64,000 bases of DNA from Parasalinivibrio latis (GTDB lineage: Bacteria > Pseudomonadota > Gammaproteobacteria > Enterobacterales > Vibrionaceae): positions 1,240,001 to 1,304,000 of the forward strand of contig NZ_CP098812.1 of assembly GCF_036825535.1 (NCBI RefSeq), written 5' to 3'. This document shows, piece after piece, positions 34,482-43,527 of the stretch. Position 1 is the stretch's first letter. The number at the start of each line of letters is the position of its first letter. Below the pieces are notes generated by a model. The model did no database searches. It was not told the DNA's origin and saw nothing but the letters and a program-made list of their open reading frames with translations. A program made the translations under genes and the position numbers.

Positions 34482-37097
34482 ATGAGCGATCTTGCGAAAG
34501 AGATTACGCCGATAAATATTGAAGAGGAGCTGAAAAGCTCGTACCTCGATTACGCGATGTCAGTCATCGTGGGTCGTGCTCTTCCTGACGTGCGTGATGG
34601 TCTGAAGCCGGTTCACCGTCGCGTATTATTCGCGATGAACGAACTGGGTAATGACTGGAATAAAGCTTATAAGAAATCGGCCCGTGTGGTCGGTGACGTA
34701 ATCGGTAAATATCACCCGCACGGTGACAGTGCGGTATATGACACCATCGTCCGTATGGCGCAGCCTTTCTCGCTTCGCTACATGCTGGTCGATGGCCAGG
34801 GTAACTTCGGTTCCATCGATGGCGACTCCGCCGCAGCAATGCGTTATACCGAAGTTCGCATGGCGAAAATCGCCCATGAACTGCTGGCTGACCTGGACAA
34901 AGAAACGGTCAACTTCGTGCCAAACTACGATGGCACAGAGCAGATCCCTGAAGTATTGCCAACTAAAGTTCCTAACCTTCTGGTGAACGGTTCTGCCGGT
35001 ATCGCAGTAGGTATGGCAACCAACATTCCTCCTCATAACCTTGGTGAGGTTGTGGATGGCTGCCTGGCGTACATCGATAATGAAGCCATTACTATCGATG
35101 AGCTGATGGAATTCATTCCTGGCCCGGATTTCCCAACTGCTGCAATGATCAATGGCCGTAAGGGCATTGAAGATGCGTACAAAACCGGCCGTGGAAAAAT
35201 TTACCTTCGTTCAAAAGCTGATATCGAAGTTGACGAAAAGAACGGTCGTGAAACGATCATCGTCACCGAGATCCCTTACCAGGTTAACAAAGCGCGTCTG
35301 ATTGAAAAGATCGCTGAGCTGGTGAAGGACAAGAAGGTTGAAGGTATCAGTGCGCTGCGCGATGAGTCTGACAAAGACGGTATGCGCATCGTCATTGAAT
35401 GTAAGCGCGATGCTGTGGGTGAAGTGGTTCTGAACAACCTCTATGCCCAAACCCAGCTGCAAACGTCTTTCGGTATCAACATGGTGGCGCTGGATAACGG
35501 CCAGCCTAAGTTGTTCAACCTGAAAGACATGCTGAAGTGTTTCATCAACCACCGCCGTGAAGTGGTAACCCGCCGTACAATCTTCGAACTGCGCAAGGCT
35601 CGTGACCGTGCTCATATCCTCGAAGGTCTGGCGATTGCCCTGGCGAACATTGATGAAATCATTGAGCTGGTGCGAGCTGCACAAACACCTGCGATTGCAA
35701 AAGAGCAACTGGTTTCCCGCGGTTGGAAACTGGGTTCAGTTGAAGCGATGCTGGAAGCGGCTGGTGTTGATGCTGCCCGTCCTGAATGGCTGGCTGCTGA
35801 GTTCGGTATCCGCGACGAGCTGTACTACCTGACTGAACAACAGGCTCAGGCGATCCTGGATTTGCGCCTGCATAAGCTGACCGGTCTTGAGCACGAAAAG
35901 ATTCTGGACGAGTACAAAGGCCTGCTGGAACTGATAGCAGAGCTGATGTACATCCTCGAAAGCACAGAGCGTTTGATGGAAGTGATCCGCGAAGAACTCG
36001 TTGCAATCCGTGATGGATTTGCTGATGAGCGCCGCACTGAAATCACTGCATCAAGTGCTGATATCAACATCGAAGACCTGATCAACCAGGAAGATGTTGT
36101 TGTAACCCTGTCCCACCAAGGTTACGTGAAATACCAGCCTCTGAGCGACTACGAAGCTCAGCGTCGCGGTGGTAAAGGCCGTTCGGCAACCCGTATGAAG
36201 GAAGAAGACTTCATCGAGCGTCTGCTGGTGGCAAATACCCACGACACGATTCTGTGTTTCTCAAGCCGTGGCCGTATGTACTGGCTGAAGGTTTACCAGC
36301 TGCCGCTGGCATCCCGTACTGCGCGTGGTAAGCCAATCGTTAACCTGCTTCCTCTGGAAGAGGATGAGCGCATTACAGCCATCCTGCCGGTTAAAGAGTA
36401 CGAAGAAGACAAGTTCATCTTCATGGCGACCGCTGACGGTACCGTGAAGAAGACACCTCTGACTGACTTCAGCCGTCCACGCAGCGCCGGTATTATTGCC
36501 GTGAACCTGCGTGAAGGTGACTCCCTGATCGGTGTTGATATCACCGATGGCACCAACGACATCATGCTGTTCTCTACATTCGGCAAGGTTGTTCGCTTTA
36601 AGGAAGATGCTGTACGTGGCATGGGCCGAACTGCGGCTGGTGTACGTGGTATCAAACTGGCAGAAGGGGACAAGGTTGTTTCCCTGATTGTTCCACACAC
36701 TGAAGGCGATATCCTGACAGTGACCTGGAACGGTTATGGCAAGCGTACTGTGCTGGAAGAATACCCAGCCAAGAGCCGTGCAACCCAAGGTGTGGTTTCT
36801 ATCAAGGTTTCCGAGCGTAACGGTAACGTGGTAGGGGCTATCCAGGTTGAAGAAAATGACCAGTTCATGATGATCACCAACGGCGGTACCCTTGTACGTA
36901 CCCGCGTTGGCGAAGTGAGCCAGGTTGGCCGTAATACCCAGGGTGTACGTCTGATCCGAACCGGGGAAGGTGAGTTTGTAGTTGGCCTGCAGCGTATTGA
37001 CGACGCGGGCGATGAAGACGAGCTGGAAGACGGTGAACTGACAGATGTGGAAGGTGTAGATGCACCGGAAGCCACTGACGGTGAAGGCGAAGAGTAA
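34482..37097 (+). CDS. gyrA: DNA gyrase subunit A
   Basis: Breakage-reunion subunit of DNA gyrase, which introduces negative supercoils. The 871-residue product has the catalytic tyrosine at Y122 in AMRYTEVRMAKIA. The quinolone-resistance region HPHGDSAVYD carries the wild-type S83 and D87. The GyrA-box QRRGGKG lies near residue 560, and the C-terminal beta-pinwheel repeats follow. The acidic tail (about 840-871) is rich in Asp and Glu. Length is close to E. coli (875). Start: ATG at 34482, 4 bases after a GGAC-type weak site, and it aligns with E. coli residue for residue. Confidence 0.98.
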   Translation: MSDLAKEITPINIEEELKSSYLDYAMSVIVGRALPDVRDGLKPVHRRVLFAMNELGNDWNKAYKKSARVVGDVIGKYHPHGDSAVYDTIVRMAQPFSLRYMLVDGQGNFGSIDGDSAAAMRYTEVRMAKIAHELLADLDKETVNFVPNYDGTEQIPEVLPTKVPNLLVNGSAGIAVGMATNIPPHNLGEVVDGCLAYIDNEAITIDELMEFIPGPDFPTAAMINGRKGIEDAYKTGRGKIYLRSKADIEVDEKNGRETIIVTEIPYQVNKARLIEKIAELVKDKKVEGISALRDESDKDGMRIVIECKRDAVGEVVLNNLYAQTQLQTSFGINMVALDNGQPKLFNLKDMLKCFINHRREVVTRRTIFELRKARDRAHILEGLAIALANIDEIIELVRAAQTPAIAKEQLVSRGWKLGSVEAMLEAAGVDAARPEWLAAEFGIRDELYYLTEQQAQAILDLRLHKLTGLEHEKILDEYKGLLELIAELMYILESTERLMEVIREELVAIRDGFADERRTEITASSADINIEDLINQEDVVVTLSHQGYVKYQPLSDYEAQRRGGKGRSATRMKEEDFIERLLVANTHDTILCFSSRGRMYWLKVYQLPLASRTARGKPIVNLLPLEEDERITAILPVKEYEEDKFIFMATADGTVKKTPLTDFSRPRSAGIIAVNLREGDSLIGVDITDGTNDIMLFSTFGKVVRFKEDAVRGMGRTAAGVRGIKLAEGDKVVSLIVPHTEGDILTVTWNGYGKRTVLEEYPAKSRATQGVVSIKVSERNGNVVGAIQVEENDQFMMITNGGTLVRTRVGEVSQVGRNTQGVRLIRTGEGEFVVGLQRIDDAGDEDELEDGELTDVEGVDAPEATDGEGEE

Positions 37098-37114
37098 TCT
37101 TCGGCTTTAAAAGG

Positions 37115-37142
37115 AAAGCGCAGCCCAGGCTGCGCTTTTTTG
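37115..37142 (+). terminator. Rho-independent terminator after gyrA
   Basis: An 11-bp stem AAAGCGCAGCC / GGCTGCGCTTT with a 2-base loop in the simplest folding, then TTTTT. It lies 18 bp after the gyrA stop. Confidence 0.85.
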
Positions 37143-37149
37143 TATCGGT

Positions 37150-37186
37150 ATATCCGAACCGCTTCAAAATTCAGGTTTGGGTATAT
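37150..37186. repeat. Short inverted repeat with ends like the 61897 element
   Basis: TATCCGAACC and GGTTTGGGTATA form an imperfect inverted repeat around a 13-base centre. The right arm is the exact reverse complement of the first 12 bases of the element at 61897-62048 (TATACCCAAACC). It may be a solo end or a deleted copy of that element. The rest of the gyrA-serC gap to 37323 is unremarkable. Confidence 0.45.
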
Positions 37187-37323
37187 ATTGTGATCTGGGT
37201 TAAGGTTTGCAAAACCTACGTATTGGTGGTAAATCAATGATTCGGCTCAATTCGAACCGATTTTAACCCCACGCATTAATCTACCAGAACCCCTCTGGTG
37301 AATAGCAGGAGCTTCCAACGACT

Positions 37324-38406
37324 ATGGACAACGTTTTTAACTTCTGTGCCGGACCTGCCATGCTGCCGGCTGAAGTGATGAAAAAAGTACAGAAGGAATT
37401 GATTAACTGGAACGGCCTTGGCACATCGGTTATGGAAATTTCCCACCGTTCCAAAGAGTTTATTGCAGTTGCCGAACAATCCGAACAAGATCTGCGCGAC
37501 CTGCTGTCAATTCCAGAGAATTACAAAGTCCTTTTCTGTCAGGGTGGGGCCCGGGCACAATTTGCCGCTGTTCCAGTGAATATGCTCGGAAGCAAAGACA
37601 TTGTTGACTACATCGATGGCGGTTACTGGGCTCATAGTGCAGCAGACGAAGCCAAGCGTTACTGCACGCCGCATGTTATTAATATTGCGACTGAGCGTGA
37701 CGGTAAGAAGGCTGTGCTGCCTGCGTCAGAATGGAAGCTCAGCTCAGATTCCGCCTTTGTTCATTTCTGCCCTAATGAAACGATCGATGGTATTGAAATC
37801 CGGGATTTGCCACAAACTGACAAGCCGCTGGTTGCGGATATGTCATCTACTATTCTTTCCCGAAAAATCAACGTCTCAGACTATGGCGTGATTTATGCGG
37901 GTGCACAGAAGAACATTGGTCCTGCAGGCCTGACTATTGTCATCGTACGTGATGACTTGCTGGGTAAAGGCAGTGATGCATTGCCGTCAGTACTGAACTG
38001 GAAAGTGCTTGCGGAAAAAGATTCCATGTACAACACACCACCAACGTTCGCCTGGTATCTGGCGGGTGAAGTATTCAAATGGCTGAAAGCAGAGGGTGGT
38101 GTTGATGCCGTTCAGGCTCTCAATGAAGCAAAAGCGTCGCTACTCTATGGTTTCATTGACAGTTCCGACTTTTATCGCAATCAGGTTCATGGCGATAACC
38201 GCTCGTTGATGAATGTACCATTCCAACTGGCAAATCCGGATCTGGATGCGTTGTTCCTGGCAAAGGCTGATGAAGCTGGCCTGCGTGCTCTGAAGGGGCA
38301 CAAGGCGGTTGGGGGAATGCGTGCCTCCATTTATAACGCTATGCCTTTGGCTGGTGTAGAAGCGTTGGTCAGGTTTATGGAGAACTTTGAAAAGTCCCAT
38401 GGATAA
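37324..38406 (+). CDS. serC: Phosphoserine aminotransferase
   Basis: PLP enzyme converting 3-phosphohydroxypyruvate to phosphoserine, and also the matching step in pyridoxal phosphate synthesis. The 360-residue product starts with the family pattern NFCAGPAMLP. It has the PLP-lysine in YAGAQKNIGPAGL (about residues 193-205), and GGMRASIYNAMP near the C-terminus. Length matches E. coli (362). In E. coli serC-aroA form an operon. Here two other genes with their own terminators separate serC from aroA. Confidence 0.97.
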   Translation: MDNVFNFCAGPAMLPAEVMKKVQKELINWNGLGTSVMEISHRSKEFIAVAEQSEQDLRDLLSIPENYKVLFCQGGARAQFAAVPVNMLGSKDIVDYIDGGYWAHSAADEAKRYCTPHVINIATERDGKKAVLPASEWKLSSDSAFVHFCPNETIDGIEIRDLPQTDKPLVADMSSTILSRKINVSDYGVIYAGAQKNIGPAGLTIVIVRDDLLGKGSDALPSVLNWKVLAEKDSMYNTPPTFAWYLAGEVFKWLKAEGGVDAVQALNEAKASLLYGFIDSSDFYRNQVHGDNRSLMNVPFQLANPDLDALFLAKADEAGLRALKGHKAVGGMRASIYNAMPLAGVEALVRFMENFEKSHG

Positions 38407-38427
38407 AAGTCCAATATACTGATTGAG

Positions 38428-38452
38428 AGCCGCTTCTATAGCGGCTTTTTTT
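38428..38452 (+). terminator. Rho-independent terminator after serC
   Basis: A 7-bp stem AGCCGCT / AGCGGCT with a 5-base loop and seven T residues. It lies 21 bp after the serC stop. Confidence 0.85.
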
Positions 38453-38481
38453 GTGCTTGTATAAAAACGACGCACACGATT

Positions 38482-38519
38482 GCGCAAACGTTTGCATTTA
38501 TGGAGTAAATCACTAAAAT
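38482..38519 (+). promoter_or_regulatory. PurR operator overlapping the purine-permease promoter
   Basis: GCGCAAACGTTTGCAT at 38482-38497 matches the PurR consensus ACGCAAACGTTTGCGT at 14 of 16 positions and has a perfect GCAAACGTTTGC core. A promoter with -35 TTGCAT (38492-38497), a 16-base spacer and -10 TAAAAT (38514-38519) overlaps it. PurR bound there would block RNA polymerase. This supports a nucleobase substrate for the next gene. Confidence 0.82.
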
Positions 38520-38638
38520 AGCGCCCAACTTCAACTCTCTATGTGTGCCGCTTCATACCGGATAATGCTTACCGGAACAAAACAGAAGCAACGGATACCC
38601 AGTCAGCGTTCCGTTTGAGCCGCCTTAAGGATGTAAAC

Positions 38639-40015
38639 ATGACAGCGAAGCCTCAGGACGTGGTCCGTCCGAAAAAGTCCGACCTGGTATTCCGTTTGGA
38701 TGACCGCCCACCTTTACCCCAAACTCTGTTTGCCGCGTTGCAACACCTTCTTGCAATGTTTGTAGCGGTAGTGACACCTTCACTGATTATCTGTCAAACA
38801 CTGGGCTTACCGGCTTCAGATACCAACACCATCGTCAGTATGTCCTTGCTGGCATCCGGCGTGGCTTCGTTCATTCAGATTAAACGTATAGGGCCAGTGG
38901 GCTCTGGTCTGCTTTCCATCCAAGGCACCAGCTTTAACTTTTTGGGTCCAATTATTGGTGCCGGACTTGCCATGAAAGCGACAGGTGTCAGTACAGAAGC
39001 CATGATGGCCGCGATTTTCGGTACGATCATGGCTGCCTCTATGGCCGAAGTGCTGATTTCACGGGTATTACAGCATGCGCAACGAGTCATCACGCCACTC
39101 GTTGCCGGTATCGTGGTAACCCTTATCGGCCTTACCCTTATTCAGATTGGACTGACCTCCATGGGTGGTGGATATGCAGCCATTGAAAGCGGTACTTTTG
39201 GCAGCATGCAAAACCTTGCATTGTCTGGCACTGTACTGGGTTTGATTGTTGTACTGAACCGTGCAAAAAATGCTTACCTTCGTGTGGCATCGATCGTTAT
39301 TGCAATGGCTGCAGGCACGATACTTGCCGCTTTTATGGGGCTGGTAGATCTGTCCCGCATGGCGGATTCTGATCTGGTTGAGATCCCGGTACCCATGCAA
39401 TACGGACTGGGTTTTGACTGGGGATTACTGGTTCCACTTATCATCGTGTTCATGGTGACCTCCCTGGAAGCAATTGGCGACATCACTGCGACCTCGGAAG
39501 TGTCTGAACAGCCGGTATCCGGTCCGGTTTATATGAGCCGTATCAAAGGCGGGGTTTTAGGTGACGGTATTAACTCAGCGGTAGCCGCCCTTCTGAACAG
39601 TTTCCCGAACTCCACATTCAGCCAGAATAACGGCATCATCCAGCTGACGGGTGTTGCCAGCCGTTATATCGGTTTCTTTATCGCGGGTATGCTTGTGCTG
39701 CTTGGATTGTTCCCGGCAGTTGCAAATCTGGTTCAGCTTATTCCGGAGCCGGTTCTTGGCGGTGCAACGATTGTGATGTTCGGAACCATTGCTGCCTCAG
39801 GGGTTCGAATTATCTCACGCTGTGAGCTGGACAGACGAGCCATTCTGATTATGGCGCTTTCCTTCTCTATGGGGCTTGGGATTGCACAAAAACCAGAGAT
39901 CCTGCAATTCATGCCTGACTGGGTTAAAGGCATTCTTTCCAGCGGGATGGCCGCGGGAGGCATTACGGCAATTATCCTGAACCTGGTTCTGCCTGAAGAT
40001 AACGACGAGCGTTAA
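38639..40015 (+). CDS. xanP: Nucleobase:cation symporter-2, xanthine/uric acid permease-like
   Basis: Inner-membrane importer of purine bases (NCS2 family), closest in my recollection to E. coli XanP. I chose the ATG at 38639 (MTAKPQDVVRPKKSDLVF), which gives 458 residues against 463 for XanP. An upstream start at 38543 would overlap the leader of the PurR-controlled transcript. About fourteen hydrophobic spans are present. Family markers are LQHLLAMFVAVVTPSLI in TM1 and SIQGTSFNF in TM3. The NCS2 signature region TSLEAIGDITATSEVSEQPV follows, then FPNSTFSQNNGIIQLTGVASR. Xanthine is the likely substrate; uric acid or another purine is possible. Confidence 0.88.
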   Translation: MTAKPQDVVRPKKSDLVFRLDDRPPLPQTLFAALQHLLAMFVAVVTPSLIICQTLGLPASDTNTIVSMSLLASGVASFIQIKRIGPVGSGLLSIQGTSFNFLGPIIGAGLAMKATGVSTEAMMAAIFGTIMAASMAEVLISRVLQHAQRVITPLVAGIVVTLIGLTLIQIGLTSMGGGYAAIESGTFGSMQNLALSGTVLGLIVVLNRAKNAYLRVASIVIAMAAGTILAAFMGLVDLSRMADSDLVEIPVPMQYGLGFDWGLLVPLIIVFMVTSLEAIGDITATSEVSEQPVSGPVYMSRIKGGVLGDGINSAVAALLNSFPNSTFSQNNGIIQLTGVASRYIGFFIAGMLVLLGLFPAVANLVQLIPEPVLGGATIVMFGTIAASGVRIISRCELDRRAILIMALSFSMGLGIAQKPEILQFMPDWVKGILSSGMAAGGITAIILNLVLPEDNDER

Positions 40016-40022
40016 CAGTTTG

Positions 40023-40057
40023 AGCCACGTTAGTTATAAAACTGACGTGGCTTTGTT
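40023..40057 (+). terminator. Rho-independent terminator after the purine permease
   Basis: A 12-bp stem AGCCACGTTAGT / ACTGACGTGGCT with one G-T wobble and a TATAAA loop, followed by TTGTTT. It lies 7 bp after the stop. Confidence 0.75.
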
Positions 40058-40123
40058 TATGAGACATTTTTTATATCGCTCTATACTCAAAGAAAAGTTT
40101 TGAAACTGGCTTTGGGAGGAGTG

Positions 40124-41110
40124 ATGCAAGAGGACTTACCATCAACTTGCAAATATGATGACCCCGATGGGTTTGTGTGCAATGAACCATCCAATGAGTC
40201 GGGTTACTGCTTTTGGCACGACAAAAATTCTGCAAAAAATCACCCTGATATAAAGGTCCAGCTGGAGGACTACGCCAAGAGGGGAGGCCTGTTGAGAGGC
40301 ATCCAAATGGCGAGGGCAAACCTGATCGATGTAAACTTGGTCAAACACAACTCAAAATCAGGTTACGATCTCAGCCATTCAGATTTCTACCGCGCAAACT
40401 TGCAAAACGCCCATCTGTTCAAAGCCAGTTTTGAACACGGCAGCCTGATGAAGGCAGACCTTAGCCACGCCAATATCCATTGCGTTAACTTATGTAACTG
40501 CAACCTGCTTGGCACCCGGTTAGCGAATACCAAGATTGACAACGTCCGTATTGGGTCCCAGGTGCGTCAGGAAACTGAAGGGTTGATTGCTGCCCGTCAT
40601 CGTGAACATGAAAAGATGGTGGATCTCTTTGAGCAATCAGAAGAAATTTACCGGGATTTAAGAAAGGCAGCCGAGAAGCAGGGCATTTTCACCATGGCGG
40701 GTCATTTCCTCCAGAAAGAACTGACAATGCGCCGTTACCAGATGCCAAAGTTCTCCCTCGAGAGATTGATTTCAAAAACCGTAGATTTGTTTTGTGGCTA
40801 TGGTGAGGATCCGATTCGTGTCGTACTGTTTTCCCTGTTGCTGATATTTATCAGTGCCGTACTTTACGCCATTTTTGGGATTCAACATGGGGGAGCCATC
40901 GTTGCGGTTTCCACGACACAGCCAGTGGCAACCAACCTTGAAGCGTTTGCTTCCTGTCTTTACTACAGCGTGGTGACCTTTACGACACTGGGTTACGGGG
41001 ATTTTGTCCCTATAGGGTTTTCTCGCCTGATTGCTGCGACAGAGGCGTTCACGGGCAGTTTTACCATCGCACTTTTTGTGGTGGTTTTTGTTAAAAAAAT
41101 GACCAGATAG
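40124..41110 (+). CDS. Pentapeptide-repeat, two-TM potassium-channel-like protein
   Basis: Membrane protein of 328 residues that joins three parts. The N-terminus has a Cys/His cluster (C9-x9-C19-x9-C29-x2-H32 in the KYDDPDGF...YCFWHD segment), which may bind metal. Next is a pentapeptide-repeat stretch (A-(D/N)-L-x-x type, about residues 65-140) with a following charged helix (150-205). The C-terminus is a two-span ion-channel module (about 230-250 and 303-322) with the K+ selectivity filter TTLGYGDF near residue 288. I chose the ATG at 40124 because GGGAGGAG lies just upstream; a TTG at 40100 is weaker. K+ conduction is inferred from the filter. The regulator or ligand is unknown. It stands between terminator-ended xanP and aroA. 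Confidence 0.86.
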   Translation: MQEDLPSTCKYDDPDGFVCNEPSNESGYCFWHDKNSAKNHPDIKVQLEDYAKRGGLLRGIQMARANLIDVNLVKHNSKSGYDLSHSDFYRANLQNAHLFKASFEHGSLMKADLSHANIHCVNLCNCNLLGTRLANTKIDNVRIGSQVRQETEGLIAARHREHEKMVDLFEQSEEIYRDLRKAAEKQGIFTMAGHFLQKELTMRRYQMPKFSLERLISKTVDLFCGYGEDPIRVVLFSLLLIFISAVLYAIFGIQHGGAIVAVSTTQPVATNLEAFASCLYYSVVTFTTLGYGDFVPIGFSRLIAATEAFTGSFTIALFVVVFVKKMTR

Positions 41111-41224
41111 TAAGAAGTAATTGAAATTGCCGTTTCTGTGACTTTTTTAACAATTGGCTGGAACCCCTCAAGCTAATCCGATACCCTGCTTACACGCAAG
41201 AAAACAGGACGAAGACAATACAAA

Positions 41225-42508
41225 ATGGAGAGCCTGACGTTACAGCCCATTTCCCGGGTGCAGGGTGAAATAAACCTTCCCGGTTCAAAAAGTGTTTCTA
41301 ACCGCGCGCTATTACTCGCCGCCCTGGCTAAAGGCACAACCCGACTGACCAACCTGCTCGACAGTGATGATATCCGGCATATGCTGACCGCCCTGCGCCA
41401 GCTCGGTGTTAACTACACTCTCTCTGATGATAAAACTGAGTGTGTGGTTGAAGGCTTGGGTGGGCCTTTTCCGTCCAGCGATGCGTTTGAACTCTATCTT
41501 GGCAACGCCGGAACCGCAATGCGTCCTTTGGCGGCAGCATTGTGTCTTGGGGCTGGGGAATATGTCCTCACCGGTGAACCGCGAATGAAAGAACGGCCAA
41601 TTGGCCACCTGGTTGATGCGCTCCGTGAGGCCGGTGCAGAGATCAGTTACCTGGAAAACACCGATTATCCGCCACTGAAGATCAAAGGAACGGGCCTTAG
41701 AGGTGGTGAAGTAAGTGTTGATGGCTCCATTTCCAGTCAATTTCTAACCGCACTGTTGATGACTGCCCCGCTTAGCCAGAATGATATGGTGATCCGTATT
41801 GAAGGTGAGTTGGTTTCGAAGCCATATATTGATATCACACTGCATATTATGGCGCAGTTTGGTGTTGAGGTTGAAAACCGCGATTATCAGGTATTTAACG
41901 TTAAAGGTGGCCAGGAATACCAGGCCCCAGGTGACTTCCTTGTTGAAGGGGATGCCTCTTCGGCTTCATACTTCCTGGCAGCAGCAGCGATTAAAGGCGG
42001 TGAAATCAAAGTCACTGGTATTGGTCGCAAGAGTATTCAGGGTGATGTTGCCTTCGCCGATGCATTGTCAGCAATGGGGGCAGAAATCGAGTGGGGCGAC
42101 GACTACGTCATCTCACGTCGTGGTGAGCTAAATGCCATTGATATGGATTTCAACCATATCCCGGATGCGGCAATGACTATTGCTACAGCAGCTTTGTTTG
42201 CCAAAGGCACTACGTCCATTCGTAACGTCTATAACTGGCGGGTGAAAGAAACAGACCGTTTGGCTGCAATGGCAATCGAGTTGCGTAAAGTCGGGGCGGA
42301 GGTCGAGGAAGGTGAGGATTACATTACTATTACCCCGCCGGCATCATTAACCCACGCTGCGATTGATACTTACAATGACCACCGCATGGCGATGTGCTTT
42401 TCCCTTGTGGCGCTCAGTGATACGCCGGTCACCATAAACGATCCGGGTTGTACATCCAAAACCTTCCCTGATTACTTCGATAAGCTGGGAAGCGTCAGTC
42501 AGTATTAA
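41225..42508 (+). CDS. aroA: 5-enolpyruvylshikimate-3-phosphate synthase
   Basis: Sixth shikimate-pathway step, joining shikimate 3-phosphate and PEP. The 427-residue product has the N-terminal LPGSKSVSNRALLLAAL motif, the LGNAGTAMRPL PEP-loop (about residues 93-103), and RMKERPIGHLVDAL (about 120-135). The KETDRLAAMA and DHRMAMCFSL blocks follow. It is the class I (glyphosate-sensitive type) form, judged by GNAGTAMRP. Length is the same as E. coli (427). Its terminator is immediately downstream. Confidence 0.98.
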   Translation: MESLTLQPISRVQGEINLPGSKSVSNRALLLAALAKGTTRLTNLLDSDDIRHMLTALRQLGVNYTLSDDKTECVVEGLGGPFPSSDAFELYLGNAGTAMRPLAAALCLGAGEYVLTGEPRMKERPIGHLVDALREAGAEISYLENTDYPPLKIKGTGLRGGEVSVDGSISSQFLTALLMTAPLSQNDMVIRIEGELVSKPYIDITLHIMAQFGVEVENRDYQVFNVKGGQEYQAPGDFLVEGDASSASYFLAAAAIKGGEIKVTGIGRKSIQGDVAFADALSAMGAEIEWGDDYVISRRGELNAIDMDFNHIPDAAMTIATAALFAKGTTSIRNVYNWRVKETDRLAAMAIELRKVGAEVEEGEDYITITPPASLTHAAIDTYNDHRMAMCFSLVALSDTPVTINDPGCTSKTFPDYFDKLGSVSQY

Positions 42509-42531
42509 TTACCCTGCGTATTCAAATCCAG

Positions 42532-42567
42532 AAACGGCATGTCAGATACCTGACATGCCGTTTTTAT
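42532..42567 (+). terminator. Strong rho-independent terminator after aroA
   Basis: A perfect 14-bp stem AAACGGCATGTCAG / CTGACATGCCGTTT with an ATAC loop, then further T residues. The gap to cmk (42568-42742) also contains a TATAAT at 42638-42643 that may belong to the cmk-rpsA promoter, without a clear -35. Confidence 0.88.
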
Positions 42568-42742
42568 TTACAGGAATTCAGGCAAAGAAAGTTCTGGCTA
42601 TCGGGTGAATAGATGGGATTTTGGTCACAACTTATTTATAATAACCGCCGGATTTTCCATTGTCCGGATGGAACGCTTTGCAAAAAAGCTTGTCAGAAAT
42701 GCCGGACATTACAAACCCAGAATCAGAAAGTTGGAGAAGTCT

Positions 42743-43426
42743 ATGTCAGGTAGTGCACCCATTATCACCGTTGATGGCCCAAGTGGAGCGGGCAAAGGAA
42801 CGCTTTGCATGCTGTTGGCGGATAAACTGGGATGGCATTTGTTAGACTCCGGCGCTATTTATCGTGTTTTGGCGCTTGCTGCAATTCACCACAGTGTGGA
42901 TACCGAATCTGAAGATGCACTGGTTCCGCTGGCAGTCAGTCTGGATGTTCAGTTCAAGGCCGAAGGTGAACTGGTGAAAGTGATCCTGGAAGGCGAAGAT
43001 GTATCCCGTACGCTGCGTACGGAAGAAGTGGGAAATGCAGCTTCAAAAATTGCAGCGTTACCACGTGTTCGCGAAGCACTGCTTCGTCGCCAGCGAGCGT
43101 TTGCGGATGCACCGGGACTGGTCGCTGACGGCCGTGATATGGGTACGGTTGTCTTCACCGGCGCAGAGGTAAAAATCTTCCTCGATGCGAGTGCTGAAGA
43201 ACGCGCGAATCGCCGCATGAAACAGTTGCAAGAAAAGGGGTTAGATGTTAGCTTTGACCACCTTTTGAAAGAAATAGAGGAACGTGACTATCGCGACAGA
43301 AATCGTACTGTTGCGCCGTTACGTCCCGCCGAGGATGCACTGGTTATCGACTCAACCAGCCTGACCATCGAGCAGGTACTGGAAAAGGTGCTATCTTTCG
43401 CAGAGTCCAAACTGTCCGCAGCATAA
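42743..43426 (+). CDS. cmk: Cytidylate kinase
   Basis: Phosphorylates CMP and dCMP. I chose the ATG at 42743 (MSGSAPIITVDGPSGAGKGT), which gives 227 residues (E. coli also 227) and has GGAG upstream. The frame is open to 42605, but the extra 46 residues are unlike the family. P-loop GPSGAGKGT is at residues 12-20. The CMP-binding DSGAIYR (about 36-42) and DGRDMGTVVF (about 131-140) are present, as is the DRNRTVAPL lid segment. It precedes rpsA, as in E. coli, and is probably co-transcribed with it. Confidence 0.97.
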   Translation: MSGSAPIITVDGPSGAGKGTLCMLLADKLGWHLLDSGAIYRVLALAAIHHSVDTESEDALVPLAVSLDVQFKAEGELVKVILEGEDVSRTLRTEEVGNAASKIAALPRVREALLRRQRAFADAPGLVADGRDMGTVVFTGAEVKIFLDASAEERANRRMKQLQEKGLDVSFDHLLKEIEERDYRDRNRTVAPLRPAEDALVIDSTSLTIEQVLEKVLSFAESKLSAA

Positions 43427-43527
43427 GCTGTAGGGCAAAAATCAGCGTCAAGGATGATGGCTGATATTATTAACAACCCCACGCGGTAGGACACCCGTGG
43501 ACGTTTAATTAACTGAAGATTGAATCA

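Noticed and set aside
34713..34760. Quinolone-resistance mutations in gyrA
   Set aside because: S83 and D87 are both wild type, and Y122 is in place.
42605..42742. Upstream start for cmk
   Set aside because: The added 46 residues have no counterpart in the family, and ATG 42743 gives the exact E. coli length with a good ribosome site.
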